Under the pieces are notes generated by a model. That model was given only the letters and a program-made list of their open reading frames with translations, ran no database searches and was not told the DNA's origin. This document shows positions 1 to 9,186 of a stretch of DNA of 64,000 nucleotides, piece by piece. The DNA lies in contig JAJCZL010000034.1 in assembly GCA_029262415.1 (NCBI GenBank), positions 96,671-160,670 of the forward strand, read 5' to 3'. Position 1 is the first letter of the stretch. Each line of letters opens with the position of its first letter. The stretch comes from Deltaproteobacteria bacterium (lineage in GTDB: Bacteria; Desulfobacterota; Binatia; UBA1149; JAJCZL01). The position numbers and the translations under genes are program-made.

Positions 1-2
1 GT

Positions 3-530
3 GCGGGGGTGGCGCTCGCCATTGTCGCTAACGATGCCGGGCAGGCCTGTTTCGTGTTGACTAAGCGTCAGGCGAAGCTCCGCCGTCACGGCGGCCAATG
101 GGCGTTGCCCGGCGGTAGCGCCGATGAAGGCGAGACACCAACCGACGCTGCTCGCCGCGAGCTGCGCGAAGAAGTCGCGCTTGAAAGCAAAGCCGACGAC
201 ATACTCGGGGTTCTCGATGACTACGAGACGCGCTCGGGCTTTGTGATTACGCCGGTGGTTCTATGGGCTGCCGACGATGCGGTCCTTGAGCCCGATCAGG
301 TCGAGGTCGCCGGCATCTATCGCGTCCCGCTCTCGCTGCTCGAGCACCCGGAGGTTCCGCAACTGCGGAGCATACCCCAAAGCAATCGCCCGCTGATCTC
401 GCTCCCGATTCTCGGAACCAAGATCCATGCCCCCACTGCCGCGTTGGTTTACCAGTTGCGCGAGGCGGCGGTTCACGGCCGCTCGACACGCGTAAACGGA
501 TTTGAGCAGCCGGTTTTCGCCTGGCGCTAG
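3..530 (+). CDS. Nudix hydrolase, CoA pyrophosphatase-like (5' end cut by window edge)
   Basis: Likely hydrolyses a nucleoside diphosphate linked to another group; the LTKR..LRRHGGQW.LPGG stretch just before the Nudix box is the pattern typical of coenzyme A pyrophosphatases of the NudL type. The Nudix box follows at once (GSADEGE ... RELREEV), although its final EExGU glycine is replaced by alanine. A GTG lies at base 9, but the frame is open to the window edge and family members usually have about 30 more residues upstream, so the gene is probably truncated here. The C-terminal half (about residues 90-173) is less conserved. Substrate assignment is inference from the motif. Confidence 0.8.
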   Translation, partial: AGVALAIVANDAGQACFVLTKRQAKLRRHGGQWALPGGSADEGETPTDAARRELREEVALESKADDILGVLDDYETRSGFVITPVVLWAADDAVLEPDQVEVAGIYRVPLSLLEHPEVPQLRSIPQSNRPLISLPILGTKIHAPTAALVYQLREAAVHGRSTRVNGFEQPVFAWR

Positions 531-631
531 CCTGTTTCCGTGCATGACGGCCTCGGGCCGGACGGATCCGATGGTCCCATAGGCAGAGGTTTTCCTGGCC
601 GTGAACGCTCGGTTCGGGCTAGAATGGCGGC

Positions 632-1105
632 ATGAAGCGGATTGCGGGCGTCACTCTCGGTTTGTTGTTGGGGTTGTTCATGGCCGGCGGTGGGGTGCGC
701 GCGGGCGGCGTTGATGTCGGCTCGCTGGAGGTTGAGCAATGGATACAAGGCCGGGGCTCGCTTGCGACCTCCGAGGTTACGCTGCTGGTGTTTTGGGAGG
801 CGTGGTGTCCGCACTGCCGCACGGCGATGCCGCGGGTAAACGAGTTTTATCGTGACTTCGCTGCTGCCGGTTTGAATGTCATCGGTTTGACCAGGGCGAC
901 CCGCGGGATCACCGAGGCGCAGATTCGCGACTACCTACGCGACAAGAACATCGGCTTCCCAATCGGCAAAGAGAAAGACGGCGGCATGTCCGCGAAGCTG
1001 GATATCGACGGTGTTCCTTCTGCGGTGGCGATTCGTGACAACCAGATCATCTGGCGTGGACACCCTTCGAGAATTACTGAGAAGACGATTCGGCGGTGGC
1101 TATAA
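632..1105 (+). CDS. Thioredoxin-like TlpA/ResA-family periplasmic protein
   Basis: A 157-residue secreted thiol-disulfide protein. Residues 1-25 form a signal peptide (KR followed by a leucine/glycine-rich core ending near VRAGG). The thioredoxin fold carries the redox motif WCPHC near residue 59, and the conserved cis-proline loop is seen as GVPSAVAI. TlpA/ResA proteins usually reduce disulfides in periplasmic partners such as apocytochromes c; that role is plausible in a window with many c-type haem sites but is not shown by linkage. The next gene starts two bases after the stop codon, so the two are probably co-transcribed. Confidence 0.85.
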   Translation: MKRIAGVTLGLLLGLFMAGGGVRAGGVDVGSLEVEQWIQGRGSLATSEVTLLVFWEAWCPHCRTAMPRVNEFYRDFAAAGLNVIGLTRATRGITEAQIRDYLRDKNIGFPIGKEKDGGMSAKLDIDGVPSAVAIRDNQIIWRGHPSRITEKTIRRWL

Positions 1106-1106
1106 G

Positions 1107-1436
1107 ATGGCTGCTTCCGGACTAGCAGGCTTTGCCGGCGGTTTCATCGTAATGTACCTGCTCTGTCAGGTATCAGCGTTGCGCCGCTGGGAAGGATGGT
1201 GGTGGACCAGTGCCCTCCTGCCGGCATCGGTGATCTCGCTGATCGCGGCCAAGATCATCTACGAGATCGGCGTTGACATCGACAGCCACGCGTTGTGGCC
1301 GCTCGAAGCATTGCTTTGGAGTGCGGGTGGATTGGGATTCCTGAGCGCGCTCTATCTCGCGAAGGGTGTCGCCGAACTCACCGGAGCCGACGCGCTTGCC
1401 GACCCGGCCGATCCCGGGGATTCTTCGCAGGAATGA
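1107..1436 (+). CDS. Small membrane protein of unknown function
   Basis: A 109-residue protein with three probable membrane segments (roughly residues 5-20, 32-50 and 65-88) and an acidic, proline-rich tail. No recognisable motif was found. The ATG at 1107 was chosen because it directly follows the stop of the thioredoxin-like gene at 1105; the frame stays open upstream, but that stretch overlaps the thioredoxin reading frame. Co-expression with the thioredoxin-like protein is likely from the spacing. Function is unknown. Confidence 0.6.
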   Translation: MAASGLAGFAGGFIVMYLLCQVSALRRWEGWWWTSALLPASVISLIAAKIIYEIGVDIDSHALWPLEALLWSAGGLGFLSALYLAKGVAELTGADALADPADPGDSSQE

Positions 1437-1496
1437 CCGTGCAACTCACCGCCTTGGCCGATTGCCCGGCCTGAGGCGGCGTGGTAGCCCGTTGAC

Positions 1497-2381
1497 ATGA
1501 CTGATACACCGCAACGAATCGTAAAGGATTCGATGATCGGCCTGGACATGGCGGACATCGATCGCTGGTCGGACCGCGTTACGGTGATCCTTGGGCAGAA
1601 CCCGGGACCGTTTACCGGGCCTGGAACCAACACCTATCTGGTCGGCACCGGGCCGACTCGGATTCTTCTCGATTCTGCGCAAGGCGGGGAGGCCTACATC
1701 GATCTTCTCGAGCGCGCTCTTGCCGAGGCGGTCGATGCCGGGAATCGATCCGCCCGTATCGAACGGATAGTTTTGACCCACGCGCACCCCGACCACATCG
1801 GTGGTATTGAGGATGTCTTCGAAAGATTCGGCATTGTCCCGGTGCTTAAGAAGCCGTGGCCGAAACACGACCGTGGTCTGGTGCTCGAAGAGATAGGCGA
1901 GGGTGCGGTCATCCGCGTCGAGGGCGCGACGCTGCGTGCGCTGTGGACGCCGGGCCATGCGCGGGACCATCTGTGTTTCTTACTCGAAGAGGAAAACGCG
2001 TTGTTCTCAGGCGACATGGTCCTCGGCGCCGGGACGACGGTGATTCCTCGCGACGGCGACCTCGGCGAGTACCTAGACGGGCTCCAGCGGTTGCTCGAAC
2101 TCGACGTCGACCTGATCTACCCCGCGCACGGTCCGCGCATCACCAAACCCGAAGACAAGATCCGTTCTTACATAGAACACCGGGCGCTGCGCGATTCGCA
2201 GATCCTCGGTGTGTTGGGTGACGGCGTGGATTTGGTTTCGGCGATGGTAGAGCGGATCTACAGCGACGTTCCCGCCTTTTTGCACACCGCGGCGGGGGTC
2301 TCGGTCGAAGCGCACCTGCGCAGGCTCGTGGACCAAGGCGCCGTTATTCGCAAGGGCCAACGCTGGTCGCTGCGTAGGTAA
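1497..2381 (+). CDS. MBL-fold metallo-hydrolase (LACTB2-like)
   Basis: A 294-residue metallo-beta-lactamase-fold hydrolase. The metal site is visible as THAHPDHIGG (HxHxDH), a later GHARDH histidine, SGDMVLG with the bridging aspartate, and PAHGP near the end of the fold. The N-terminal LGQNPGPFTGPGTNTYLVG pattern is characteristic of the LACTB2 subgroup, whose characterised members act on RNA or small thioesters. About 60 C-terminal residues form the winged-helix-like tail usual in this group. The 3' end overlaps the convergent thioesterase gene by 38 bases. The real substrate is not evident. Confidence 0.85.
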   Translation: MTDTPQRIVKDSMIGLDMADIDRWSDRVTVILGQNPGPFTGPGTNTYLVGTGPTRILLDSAQGGEAYIDLLERALAEAVDAGNRSARIERIVLTHAHPDHIGGIEDVFERFGIVPVLKKPWPKHDRGLVLEEIGEGAVIRVEGATLRALWTPGHARDHLCFLLEEENALFSGDMVLGAGTTVIPRDGDLGEYLDGLQRLLELDVDLIYPAHGPRITKPEDKIRSYIEHRALRDSQILGVLGDGVDLVSAMVERIYSDVPAFLHTAAGVSVEAHLRRLVDQGAVIRKGQRWSLRR

Positions 2382-2802
2382 GCGACGAAGGGGCTCGGTC
2401 GCCTTGGTAGAAGAACCGCCCGTGCGAACGGGCGATGACTCTGTCGGCCAGACGGGCCTCTGAGTGGACCACCGCGTAGCGTTCGTGGCTGTCGTCCTCG
2501 ATCCATGCCGTGAACTCGATTTCCTTTTCGACCGGACACGGGGCCTCGTAGCGTACGGTAAGTTCACCGGTCACGACGTAAGTTCGGCGCCCGAAGAACA
2601 CCACTGCGCACGAAACCTCGTCGAAAATTGTCGCGACGATGCCGCCATGGGCTATATCGGGGGCACCGTGAAAGCGTTGCGCGATTGTGTGGCGGGACAC
2701 CACCCGTTGGCCGTCGCCGAAAAAACGCAGACCGATCCCGGTTTGGTTGCTGGCCGAGCAGCCAAAACAGCCGCGATCGTCCGGAAAAATCAGTTCTTCC
2801 AC
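2344..2802 (-). CDS. PaaI/hotdog-fold thioesterase family protein
   Basis: A roughly 152-residue hotdog-fold protein. Recognisable elements are the N-terminal GCFGCSASNQTGIGLRFF block and the HGGIVATIFDE helix, the usual catalytic segment of PaaI-type acyl-CoA thioesterases (HGG followed by an acidic residue). The GTG at 2802 is preferred as start because an AGAAAGG ribosome site sits about eight bases upstream and the preceding synthetase stops at 2808; a longer frame exists but runs through the end of that gene. It lies immediately downstream of the acyl-CoA synthetase, so it probably hydrolyses an acyl-CoA in the same pathway. Confidence 0.8.
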   Translation of the reverse strand: MEELIFPDDRGCFGCSASNQTGIGLRFFGDGQRVVSRHTIAQRFHGAPDIAHGGIVATIFDEVSCAVVFFGRRTYVVTGELTVRYEAPCPVEKEIEFTAWIEDDSHERYAVVHSEARLADRVIARSHGRFFYQGDRAPSSLTYAATSVGPCE

Positions 2803-2807
2803 AGTGC

Positions 2808-4619
2808 TTACCTTTCTAGAAGGTTCAGACGTTCGGCGGCACAAAAGGTTTTCCGAAGGTCGCGGTAGCCGTCGGCATCGAAAGGTTCGTAGGTCTTGTC
2901 GCCACGTTCTCGTCTATACAGCGGATCGGGAATCTTAGTTGGGTCGAAATGCTGGGCTTTCAGGTTACGCACGAGGATCTTCTGCGTGCCCGTGTACTCG
3001 AAGTCGGCTACAACGCGTACGAAATCCGGGAACCATTTACGGTCCATGCCGCCGTCGGTGACCTGTTTCTCGCAGAAATCGAAGAAGTCTTGCGCGTCAA
3101 ACTGCGCACCATCGCGGATCTTGACAGCGGCCATGACCAGCTCGTCGGATACCGCGCAAGGAACACCATAGGCTGCGGCGAGAACGATGTCGGGATGTTC
3201 GCAGATCAGGCGTGCGACCTGCAAGGCGGAGAAGTTTTCCCCGTCTTTGCGGATCCAGTCATCGGTGCGTCCATCGAAGTAGAGGTATCGTTTGCCGTCG
3301 CTGACCAGCACGTGGCCCAGGTCGCCGGAGTGATACACCCCGTCGCGATACTTAGAACTGGTGGCTTCTTTGTTGCCGAAGTACCCCTGGAAGAGCGCGG
3401 TGTCCGCCGCTACCCGGCAGATCTCGCCGACCGCTTGCTCGTAGTTTGTGATCTTGCCATCGCCGTCGAGTTCGGCTGGGGGGCATTCGGCACCGGCCTC
3501 GTTGAGGATCTTGACCGCGGCGTCTTCTATCACGCCGACACTGCCGCGAGGGTCTTTGAGGCGGCGGAACGTCGAGATTGCGGCTTCTGTCGAACCGTAG
3601 AGTTCGAACATGTCCTCGAGGCCCAACCAATCGCTGAATAGGTCAATATCCGGCGGCGCAGCCCCGTTTCCGACCGCGTAGCGCAGCTTGTTGTTGGGGT
3701 GGTTGGTTACCTCGGCGCGCAGCCTGGCTTCGTCGTCGCCGTATTGTTTGCGCAAGTGGCTGAGCACGTAGTGGACAGGTTCGCCGACGTAGTTCCAGTA
3801 CGTCGCGCCGTACTTTGTGATGTCAGGGACGAAGTTGCTGGCGCTGAAGCGTTCGCGGATACCGACGGTCCCGCCGACCCAGAACGCCGGCATCGCACAA
3901 ATGAACATCGAGTTAGAGTGAAACAGCGGCATGCACGCGTAGCCGACGTCCTCGCGGCCGAGTTCCATGCGCGCCGAGACTGCCATGCCGATGGCAGTCA
4001 GTTTCATGTGGTTGTTGTTGATGCCCTTGGGTAGTCCCGTCGTCCCCGAGGTGTAAATGATCATCAGGTTGGTGTCGGGCGTAACGTTGACGTCTGGGTA
4101 AGACGGATGCTCGGCGGCGACCTCCGCGGCGATGCATGCATGGAGGTCGCGCGAAGCGTCGACATCGCCGCCCTCGCTCGGCAATACCAGGATGTTCTCC
4201 CGCGCGACGTTTCCCAGCTTGTCGCAGACTTTCTCGAGCTCTTCGGCGTAGCGCTCATCGACGACAACGACACGGGCTCCCGAACTGTTAATCACACCTG
4301 CCAGTGTCTCGCCGCGAAGCCCGGTGTTGACGCCGAACAGTGTCAGTCCGGCGACACCGCATGCGCCGAACAACGACATCAGCTCCAGGTGATTGTCGAG
4401 CAGCATCGCGACGTGCCCCGGGTGTTTCTCGTCGATCGCGCCGAGTCTGCCTAACAGGAAGTTCGCTGTGCGAGCGCATTCGTCGCGGTAGCGGCCGTAG
4501 GTCCAGCTGCGGTCGTGTTGGCGCAGGAAAACTCTGCTTGAAGCCTCGGGGTGTTCGGCACGGGCTTGGATCTGCGCACGGAGGGTGAAGTCCGCCTCGA
4601 AATGCATCGGGTTACTCAA
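2808..4619 (-). CDS. Long/very-long-chain acyl-CoA synthetase (FadD/FATP family)
   Basis: A 603-residue ANL-superfamily adenylate-forming enzyme that would activate a fatty or other carboxylic acid to acyl-CoA. The AMP-binding P-loop reads IIYTSGTTGLPKG, followed by the FELYGSTEA motif and the hinge region YLYFDGRTDDWIRKDGENF, a pattern of the very-long-chain (FATP/FadD17-like) branch. The most likely start is a TTG at 4619, with AAAGGAG about eight bases upstream; an ATG four codons in is the alternative. The hotdog thioesterase follows with only a few bases between, suggesting one operon. Chain-length preference cannot be read from the sequence. Confidence 0.88.
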   Translation of the reverse strand: MSNPMHFEADFTLRAQIQARAEHPEASSRVFLRQHDRSWTYGRYRDECARTANFLLGRLGAIDEKHPGHVAMLLDNHLELMSLFGACGVAGLTLFGVNTGLRGETLAGVINSSGARVVVVDERYAEELEKVCDKLGNVARENILVLPSEGGDVDASRDLHACIAAEVAAEHPSYPDVNVTPDTNLMIIYTSGTTGLPKGINNNHMKLTAIGMAVSARMELGREDVGYACMPLFHSNSMFICAMPAFWVGGTVGIRERFSASNFVPDITKYGATYWNYVGEPVHYVLSHLRKQYGDDEARLRAEVTNHPNNKLRYAVGNGAAPPDIDLFSDWLGLEDMFELYGSTEAAISTFRRLKDPRGSVGVIEDAAVKILNEAGAECPPAELDGDGKITNYEQAVGEICRVAADTALFQGYFGNKEATSSKYRDGVYHSGDLGHVLVSDGKRYLYFDGRTDDWIRKDGENFSALQVARLICEHPDIVLAAAYGVPCAVSDELVMAAVKIRDGAQFDAQDFFDFCEKQVTDGGMDRKWFPDFVRVVADFEYTGTQKILVRNLKAQHFDPTKIPDPLYRRERGDKTYEPFDADGYRDLRKTFCAAERLNLLER

Positions 4620-4664
4620 CGGTTATGCTCCTTTTGATGGGGAAAAGGCTCGGCCTCCTCTTCT

Positions 4665-6287
4665 ATGGCGCGGGCACGGGTCAGAAAAGCCCTCCATCCA
4701 ATCGTGCGGGGATTGGCCCCGCTGCGGGTTCCTTCTACAGTTCCGTGTTTCATGCGCGCCGAAGAGCCACCTGAGGACTCCGCTCAGACCGATATCCCCG
4801 GCGAATCGCTGGATCCGGAGTCCGCTCCGGCGCTACCGGCGGCCTCGCTGGCCAGCCACGCCCTCGCCGCGCTCACGAGTGTACGCGAGGCCGCGCGCAC
4901 GGTCCGCCCGTCTGCGAAGATCGGGACAGTCGCGGACATCTGGCGCTTGGCGTGGCCGGTGATGCTCTCGCAGTTCCTCGTCAACGCCGTCAGCATCGTA
5001 GACATCGCGATGGTCGGCAGGCTGGGTGCCGATTCTGTCGCGGCTGTCGGCTACGCGGCCCAGTTTTTCTTCCTTGCGCAGTCTGCGTTGATTTCGGTCG
5101 GGTTCGCCTGCGTTGCGCTCGTCGCACAATCGCTCGGTGCCGGTGACCGCGAGAGCGCACGCCAAGCGACGGCTGCGTCGTTCTGCGTGTCGGTGCTCAC
5201 TGCGCTTGCACTTACAGTTCCGATTCTGGCCGCTCCGCGCACGTGGCTCAATCTACTCAGCGCCGAACCACACGTTATCGAGCGGACGCTTCCGTACCTA
5301 CGCCTTTTGCTCTGCTCGGCGTCGTTGCTCGGCCTGTCGATGGTCTTCGATGCGTCGCTGCGTGCCGACAAGAACACCACCACGCCCATGCTGATCGCAC
5401 TCGCGGTGACGTTGGTCAAGGTTGCGCTGAATATTTTGTTGATCTTCGGGGTGGCTGGGTTTCCTCGTCTCGAACTGGTTGGCGCTGGGATTGCCACGGT
5501 AGTGTCTCAGGTGGTTGGCGTCGCCTGCTATATCTTTGTTGCACGCAGCCGCCCCGCATCGACGATCGCAGTACGGCGTGCGGATCTGCGGCCTGCTTGC
5601 ACGCGTGTTGCCGATGTACGGCGCATCGCTTTGCCGGGAGTGCTTGAGCGGGTGGTACTGAACTTTGCGCTGCTCAGCTACTTTGCCATTCTTGGGGCCT
5701 ATGGGACGGTTGCCGTTGCCGCGTATACGGTCGGCGTGCGCGTGCTTTCGTTTTCATGGATTCCCGGCACCGGATACGCGGCTGCGGCGGCGACTCTGGT
5801 CGGTCAGGCGCTTGGTGCCGGATCGCCAAAGCGTGCCGAACGGGTTGGCTGGAGTGCCGCCGGTCTCGCCGTCGCGACGGCTATACCCCTGGGCGCGGCG
5901 TGCGCGCTGGGACGCTTCGAACTTGCCGCGCTTTTCATCGACGACGCGGAGACCATCCAGACTCTGGGGCCGTTCATGCTCTGTGTCGCGCTCGCGCAGC
6001 CGATGCTGCAACTTCACTTCACCCTCGGTGGCGCGCACCGCGGCGCGGGAGATACCTGGACGCCGATGTTGGCCGCGACGTTGGGCAACTGGGTGTTCCG
6101 TGTTCCGCTTGCGGTGCTCGCCGGGGTCGTGTTGCATACCGAACTGGTGTGGATTTGGGCTGCACTGATCGTCGATCACGCAGCTAGGGCAGTGTGGTTG
6201 TTGTGGAGTTTCCGGCGTGGGGGTTGGAAGCAGCGCGCCGCTAGGATCACCTCTCGGCAGCATCCCGGGTCGTCCGCCGCTCGCTGA
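4665..6287 (+). CDS. MATE family efflux transporter
   Basis: A 540-residue multidrug and toxin extrusion-type antiporter with twelve predicted membrane segments and the internal repeat of the family. The first repeat begins near residue 95 (WRLAWPVMLSQFLVNAVSIVDIAMVGRLGADSVAAVG) and the second near residue 325 (ALPGVLERVVLNFA). It would export a small amphipathic or cationic compound using an ion gradient. The N-terminal 90 residues are longer than usual and rich in A, P and S; an internal ATG at 4752 could be the true start, and neither has a strong ribosome site. It is divergent from the acyl-CoA synthetase gene with only about 45 bases between them. Confidence 0.88.
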   Translation: MARARVRKALHPIVRGLAPLRVPSTVPCFMRAEEPPEDSAQTDIPGESLDPESAPALPAASLASHALAALTSVREAARTVRPSAKIGTVADIWRLAWPVMLSQFLVNAVSIVDIAMVGRLGADSVAAVGYAAQFFFLAQSALISVGFACVALVAQSLGAGDRESARQATAASFCVSVLTALALTVPILAAPRTWLNLLSAEPHVIERTLPYLRLLLCSASLLGLSMVFDASLRADKNTTTPMLIALAVTLVKVALNILLIFGVAGFPRLELVGAGIATVVSQVVGVACYIFVARSRPASTIAVRRADLRPACTRVADVRRIALPGVLERVVLNFALLSYFAILGAYGTVAVAAYTVGVRVLSFSWIPGTGYAAAAATLVGQALGAGSPKRAERVGWSAAGLAVATAIPLGAACALGRFELAALFIDDAETIQTLGPFMLCVALAQPMLQLHFTLGGAHRGAGDTWTPMLAATLGNWVFRVPLAVLAGVVLHTELVWIWAALIVDHAARAVWLLWSFRRGGWKQRAARITSRQHPGSSAAR

Positions 6288-6636
6288 TGCGGTCGACCGC
6301 CTCGACGATATCGGCCAACGTGAACGGCTTCTCGATGAAGTGAGCTATGTTCGAACGTAGCACCTCACGTTTGAGTCCAGGTGACGGATAGCCGGTAATT
6401 AAGACCGTCTCCATCCCCGGCTTGCTTTTCTCCAGCTGTGCACTGACCTCGATGCCGTCGATGTCGTTGTTCAACATCCAGTCTACGACGAGAATGTCGG
6501 GCTTGAACTCGTTTCCGATCTTGATGGCGTCGTGTCCGCCACGGGCGGTTCGCACATCGTAGTTCTCGTCCTCGAGCGCGAGCGCCAAGTACTTGCGGTA
6601 TGTTTCGACGTCGTCGACAACTAAAACTTTTGTCAT
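6247..6636 (-). CDS. Stand-alone response regulator receiver domain (CheY-like)
   Basis: A 129-residue single receiver domain. The acidic pocket is D8/D9, the phosphoacceptor is D52 (ILVVDWML), and the conserved T81 and K103 are present. There is no output domain, so it probably works as a phosphorelay or protein-interaction regulator. The start codon lies four bases after the stop of the upstream histidine kinase, and its ribosome site (AGGAGA) overlaps that stop, so kinase and regulator are almost certainly a cognate pair. The 3' end overlaps the convergent MATE gene by 41 bases. Confidence 0.9.
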   Translation of the reverse strand: MTKVLVVDDVETYRKYLALALEDENYDVRTARGGHDAIKIGNEFKPDILVVDWMLNNDIDGIEVSAQLEKSKPGMETVLITGYPSPGLKREVLRSNIAHFIEKPFTLADIVEAVDRISERRTTRDAAER

Positions 6637-6640
6637 TGGG

Positions 6641-7834
6641 TCATTCTCCTGTGTCGGTCGTGCGGGATGAAGGAAGCGTGATTTTCATGGTGGTGCCTGC
6701 TCCGAGTTGTGTGGCAACCTCAATGGTCCCTTTGTGTTCTGTTACGATCCCATGAGTGATGCTCAATCCGAGGCCGGTGCCGCCCTTATCGCGTCGGGTA
6801 GTGAAGAAAGGATCGAAAAGATTCTTGACGGCTTCTGGTTTGACGCCTGGACCATCGTCGCGTATCCAGACCGATATCGAGCCGTCCGCGTTTTGTCGGG
6901 TTTGGATTTCAACGGTGGACGATCCTGCCTCGAAGCCGTTTCTGACGAGGTTCACAATGACCTGGGTTATCTCTGTTTCGTTGAACGAGACCCGAGGCAA
7001 ATCTTCGCCGAGCGCCAATTCGAGTGTCCCGTTCCATTCTTCCGCGTACGAGTTCACCAGCGCAGATGCGCGGCGTATCGCGTCATTGATGTCGCCCGGC
7101 AGCTTCTCCGCGGTCTCTTCGCGCGCGAACTGAAGGACGCTCTGAACGATGTCGCCGCAGCGTGCCGCCTCGGAGGCGATGTCGGTTAACGCTTCTATGG
7201 TACGCGGGTTGGTTTCGTTGTCCCTGGCGAACTCTGCCGCGAGAAGGATGGCGCCGATAGGATTGTTGATTTCGTGCGCGATGCCGGCCGCGAGTGTACC
7301 AATCGACGCCAAACGTTCGGATCGGCGCGCATCGCGCTCGGCCTGCTTCCTGGTTGTTATGTCTTCGGCAATCCCGATCATGTACGCAGTCTGGCCGTCT
7401 GCGCCTCGCACCGGGAATGAGCGGTCCCAAATCCACCGCATCGCCCCATCTGGGCGTAGGATGCGGTACTCTTCCGCGTAGGAGTCCGCTTCCCAGATTT
7501 CCGCGAACCTAGCCGAGACGCGTCCATGGTCCTCGTGGTGGATCGCCTCTTGCCAGACGAGAGGAGATTCGTAGAGACTCTTGAGCTCTCGTCCCCAAAC
7601 ACGTTCGAAAGCAGGGCTTACGTAGAGGAGTTGGTTGGTGCGGCGGTCGAGCATCCAGATCACTTCGTTGATGTTGTCGAGGAAGGTGCTGAAGAGCTGA
7701 TCACGCTCGACGAAGCGGCGTCTGCGGTTGGCACGGTCGTTGAGCCGTTGCTCGAGTTCACTCACCCTTGCCTGCAAGAGCCTGACGTTGCTCTGTTCGC
7801 CGACGGCGAGATCTTTTGGCCTGGTTGTCCCCAT
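6641..7834 (-). CDS. PAS-domain sensor histidine kinase
   Basis: A 397-residue soluble hybrid-free kinase. A short coiled-coil (about residues 15-45, SELEQRL) leads into a PAS/PAC sensor (about residues 45-170, LYVSPAFERVWGRE ... YMIGIAEDIT). It continues with a HisKA dimerisation domain with the phosphoacceptor in GIAHEINNPIGAI and an HATPase domain with N box (NLVRNGFEAG), G1 (IRDDGPGV) and G2 (GGTGLGLSI) motifs. There are no membrane segments, so the signal is cytoplasmic and probably a small ligand, haem or flavin bound by PAS. The co-operonic receiver protein downstream is the likely phosphate acceptor. Confidence 0.92.
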   Translation of the reverse strand: MGTTRPKDLAVGEQSNVRLLQARVSELEQRLNDRANRRRRFVERDQLFSTFLDNINEVIWMLDRRTNQLLYVSPAFERVWGRELKSLYESPLVWQEAIHHEDHGRVSARFAEIWEADSYAEEYRILRPDGAMRWIWDRSFPVRGADGQTAYMIGIAEDITTRKQAERDARRSERLASIGTLAAGIAHEINNPIGAILLAAEFARDNETNPRTIEALTDIASEAARCGDIVQSVLQFAREETAEKLPGDINDAIRRASALVNSYAEEWNGTLELALGEDLPRVSFNETEITQVIVNLVRNGFEAGSSTVEIQTRQNADGSISVWIRDDGPGVKPEAVKNLFDPFFTTRRDKGGTGLGLSITHGIVTEHKGTIEVATQLGAGTTMKITLPSSRTTDTGE

Positions 7835-7849
7835 AGCCCGTCGCGTCTG

Positions 7850-9067
7850 CTATCCCTTTGTGCCGATGGCTTCGGCACCGCCGATCCGTTGGATCTCGGC
7901 ATGGTTGAATCCTGCCTCGGCAAGTACTGCGTGGGTGTGCTCTCCGAGCCGAGGTGGTGGGCCTTTCGGGGCGGTGTCATAGCCCGCGAAATCCACAGGG
8001 CCGGCTACTGCAGTGGTCTTTCCTTGCCCCCCGGGTTGCTCGACCTCGACGAATGCTCCGGCGGCGTGGGCCTGCGGATCGGCGATTACGTCTTCGAGCG
8101 TCTGTACCGGTGACCACCAGAGATCTTCGGCGTCCAGCCGCGTCGCCCATTCAGCCAGTGGACGTTTGGCGAACTCGAGATCAAGCAAGGCGATCAGCGC
8201 TTGGCAGTTCTCCGAGCGCAGGCCCGGCGTCGCGTAGTCGGGGTCGGTTTCCAAGTCGGTCCGCTCGACGGCGCGTAATACCTTGGGCCAGTGACGCACG
8301 GCTTCCAAGCCGAGTAGCCACAGCCAACGCTCGTCACCGGTCTTGTAACAGTTGACTAACGGTACTCGATAACGCGACCGTGACATGGTCTTGGTGTGCC
8401 AACCGAGATCGATGTGGGTACCGATATCCCATCCGATCGTGTACATGCCGGTGCGTAGAAGCGATGTTTCTACCAGGCCGCCTGCGCCGGTGCGTTCGCG
8501 CTTGAACAGCGCCGCGGAAATACCCGACAGTAAGGTTATGCCGGTCACGTGATCCCCCAGTGCCGGACGACACGGCGACGGATCGCCGGCGCTGCGCGAC
8601 AAAAGATGCGCGATTCCCGATCGTGCCCAGAACGCGCCGACGTCGTAGGCCGCACGGTCAGATTCTGGGCCGCTGCGCCCGTAACCAGTTACACACGCAT
8701 ACACCAGGCGTGGATTTCTGGTTCGCAGCGTCTCCGGGTCCAGGCCGAGCTTTGTTAGTGCGCGCTGGCGCATATTCGTAATAAAGACATCGGCGCCGTC
8801 GATGAGTCGCGACGCGGCCTCGCGGCCCCCCTCGGTGCGCAAGTCGAGTACGATGCTGCGTTTGCCGCGGTTGTCCAGATTGAAAGGCGGCGCGGTAGCG
8901 CCGTCCATCCCGGAGCTGGCTCCGAAGACGCTGCGTTGGGGGTCGCCGCTAGGCGCTTCGATCTTAATGACGTCGGCTCCCCAGTCGGCCATCAGGCCGG
9001 CCGCGGCCGGGCCGGCCACCCACATGCTCAGCTCGATGACCCGGATCCCTTCGAAAATCGTCTGCAT
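7850..9067 (-). CDS. CaiB/BaiF family (class III) CoA-transferase
   Basis: A family III CoA-transferase of about 405 residues that moves CoA between carboxylic acids. The N-terminus shows the family signature (GIRVIELSMWVAGPAAAGLMADWGADVIKIE), followed by NLDNRGKRSIVLDLR and the catalytic aspartate in the VGAFWARSG region. The ATG at 9067 fits the family N-terminus; an ATG four codons upstream (9079) is an alternative. It ends 15 bases before the histidine kinase start. Together with the nearby acyl-CoA synthetase, thioesterase and the acyl-CoA dehydrogenase at 33.4 kb it suggests degradation of fatty, steroid-like or alicyclic acids, but the substrate is not evident. Confidence 0.88.
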   Translation of the reverse strand: MQTIFEGIRVIELSMWVAGPAAAGLMADWGADVIKIEAPSGDPQRSVFGASSGMDGATAPPFNLDNRGKRSIVLDLRTEGGREAASRLIDGADVFITNMRQRALTKLGLDPETLRTRNPRLVYACVTGYGRSGPESDRAAYDVGAFWARSGIAHLLSRSAGDPSPCRPALGDHVTGITLLSGISAALFKRERTGAGGLVETSLLRTGMYTIGWDIGTHIDLGWHTKTMSRSRYRVPLVNCYKTGDERWLWLLGLEAVRHWPKVLRAVERTDLETDPDYATPGLRSENCQALIALLDLEFAKRPLAEWATRLDAEDLWWSPVQTLEDVIADPQAHAAGAFVEVEQPGGQGKTTAVAGPVDFAGYDTAPKGPPPRLGEHTHAVLAEAGFNHAEIQRIGGAEAIGTKG

Positions 9068-9082
9068 CTTCACCAACATACA

Positions 9083-9110
9083 ACCACAGCGGATTTGCTA
9101 ACCATAGCGG
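9083..9110. repeat. Direct repeat ACCA(C/T)AGCGG x2 in a divergent intergenic region
   Basis: Two copies of a 10-base word differing at one position, spaced 18 bases start to start, lie between the CoA-transferase (leftward) and the zinc-ribbon/PspC gene (rightward). The spacing is near two helical turns, so it could be a regulator site, but no family is suggested by the sequence. Confidence 0.3.
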
Positions 9111-9186
9111 AAAAATTTTGAACGATTCGCCGCCCAGGTGCGTATTACCGACCGTTAAGTGACCAAAACCCATCGAGGAGGGGATC

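Noticed and set aside
247..545. Leftward open frames under the Nudix gene
   Set aside because: They lie wholly inside a clear protein family on the other strand and have arginine/proline-rich composition typical of shadow frames in GC-rich DNA.
2464..3641. Rightward open frames of 134 and 230 codons opposite the thioesterase and synthetase genes
   Set aside because: Both are antisense to genes with intact family motifs and show no motif of their own.
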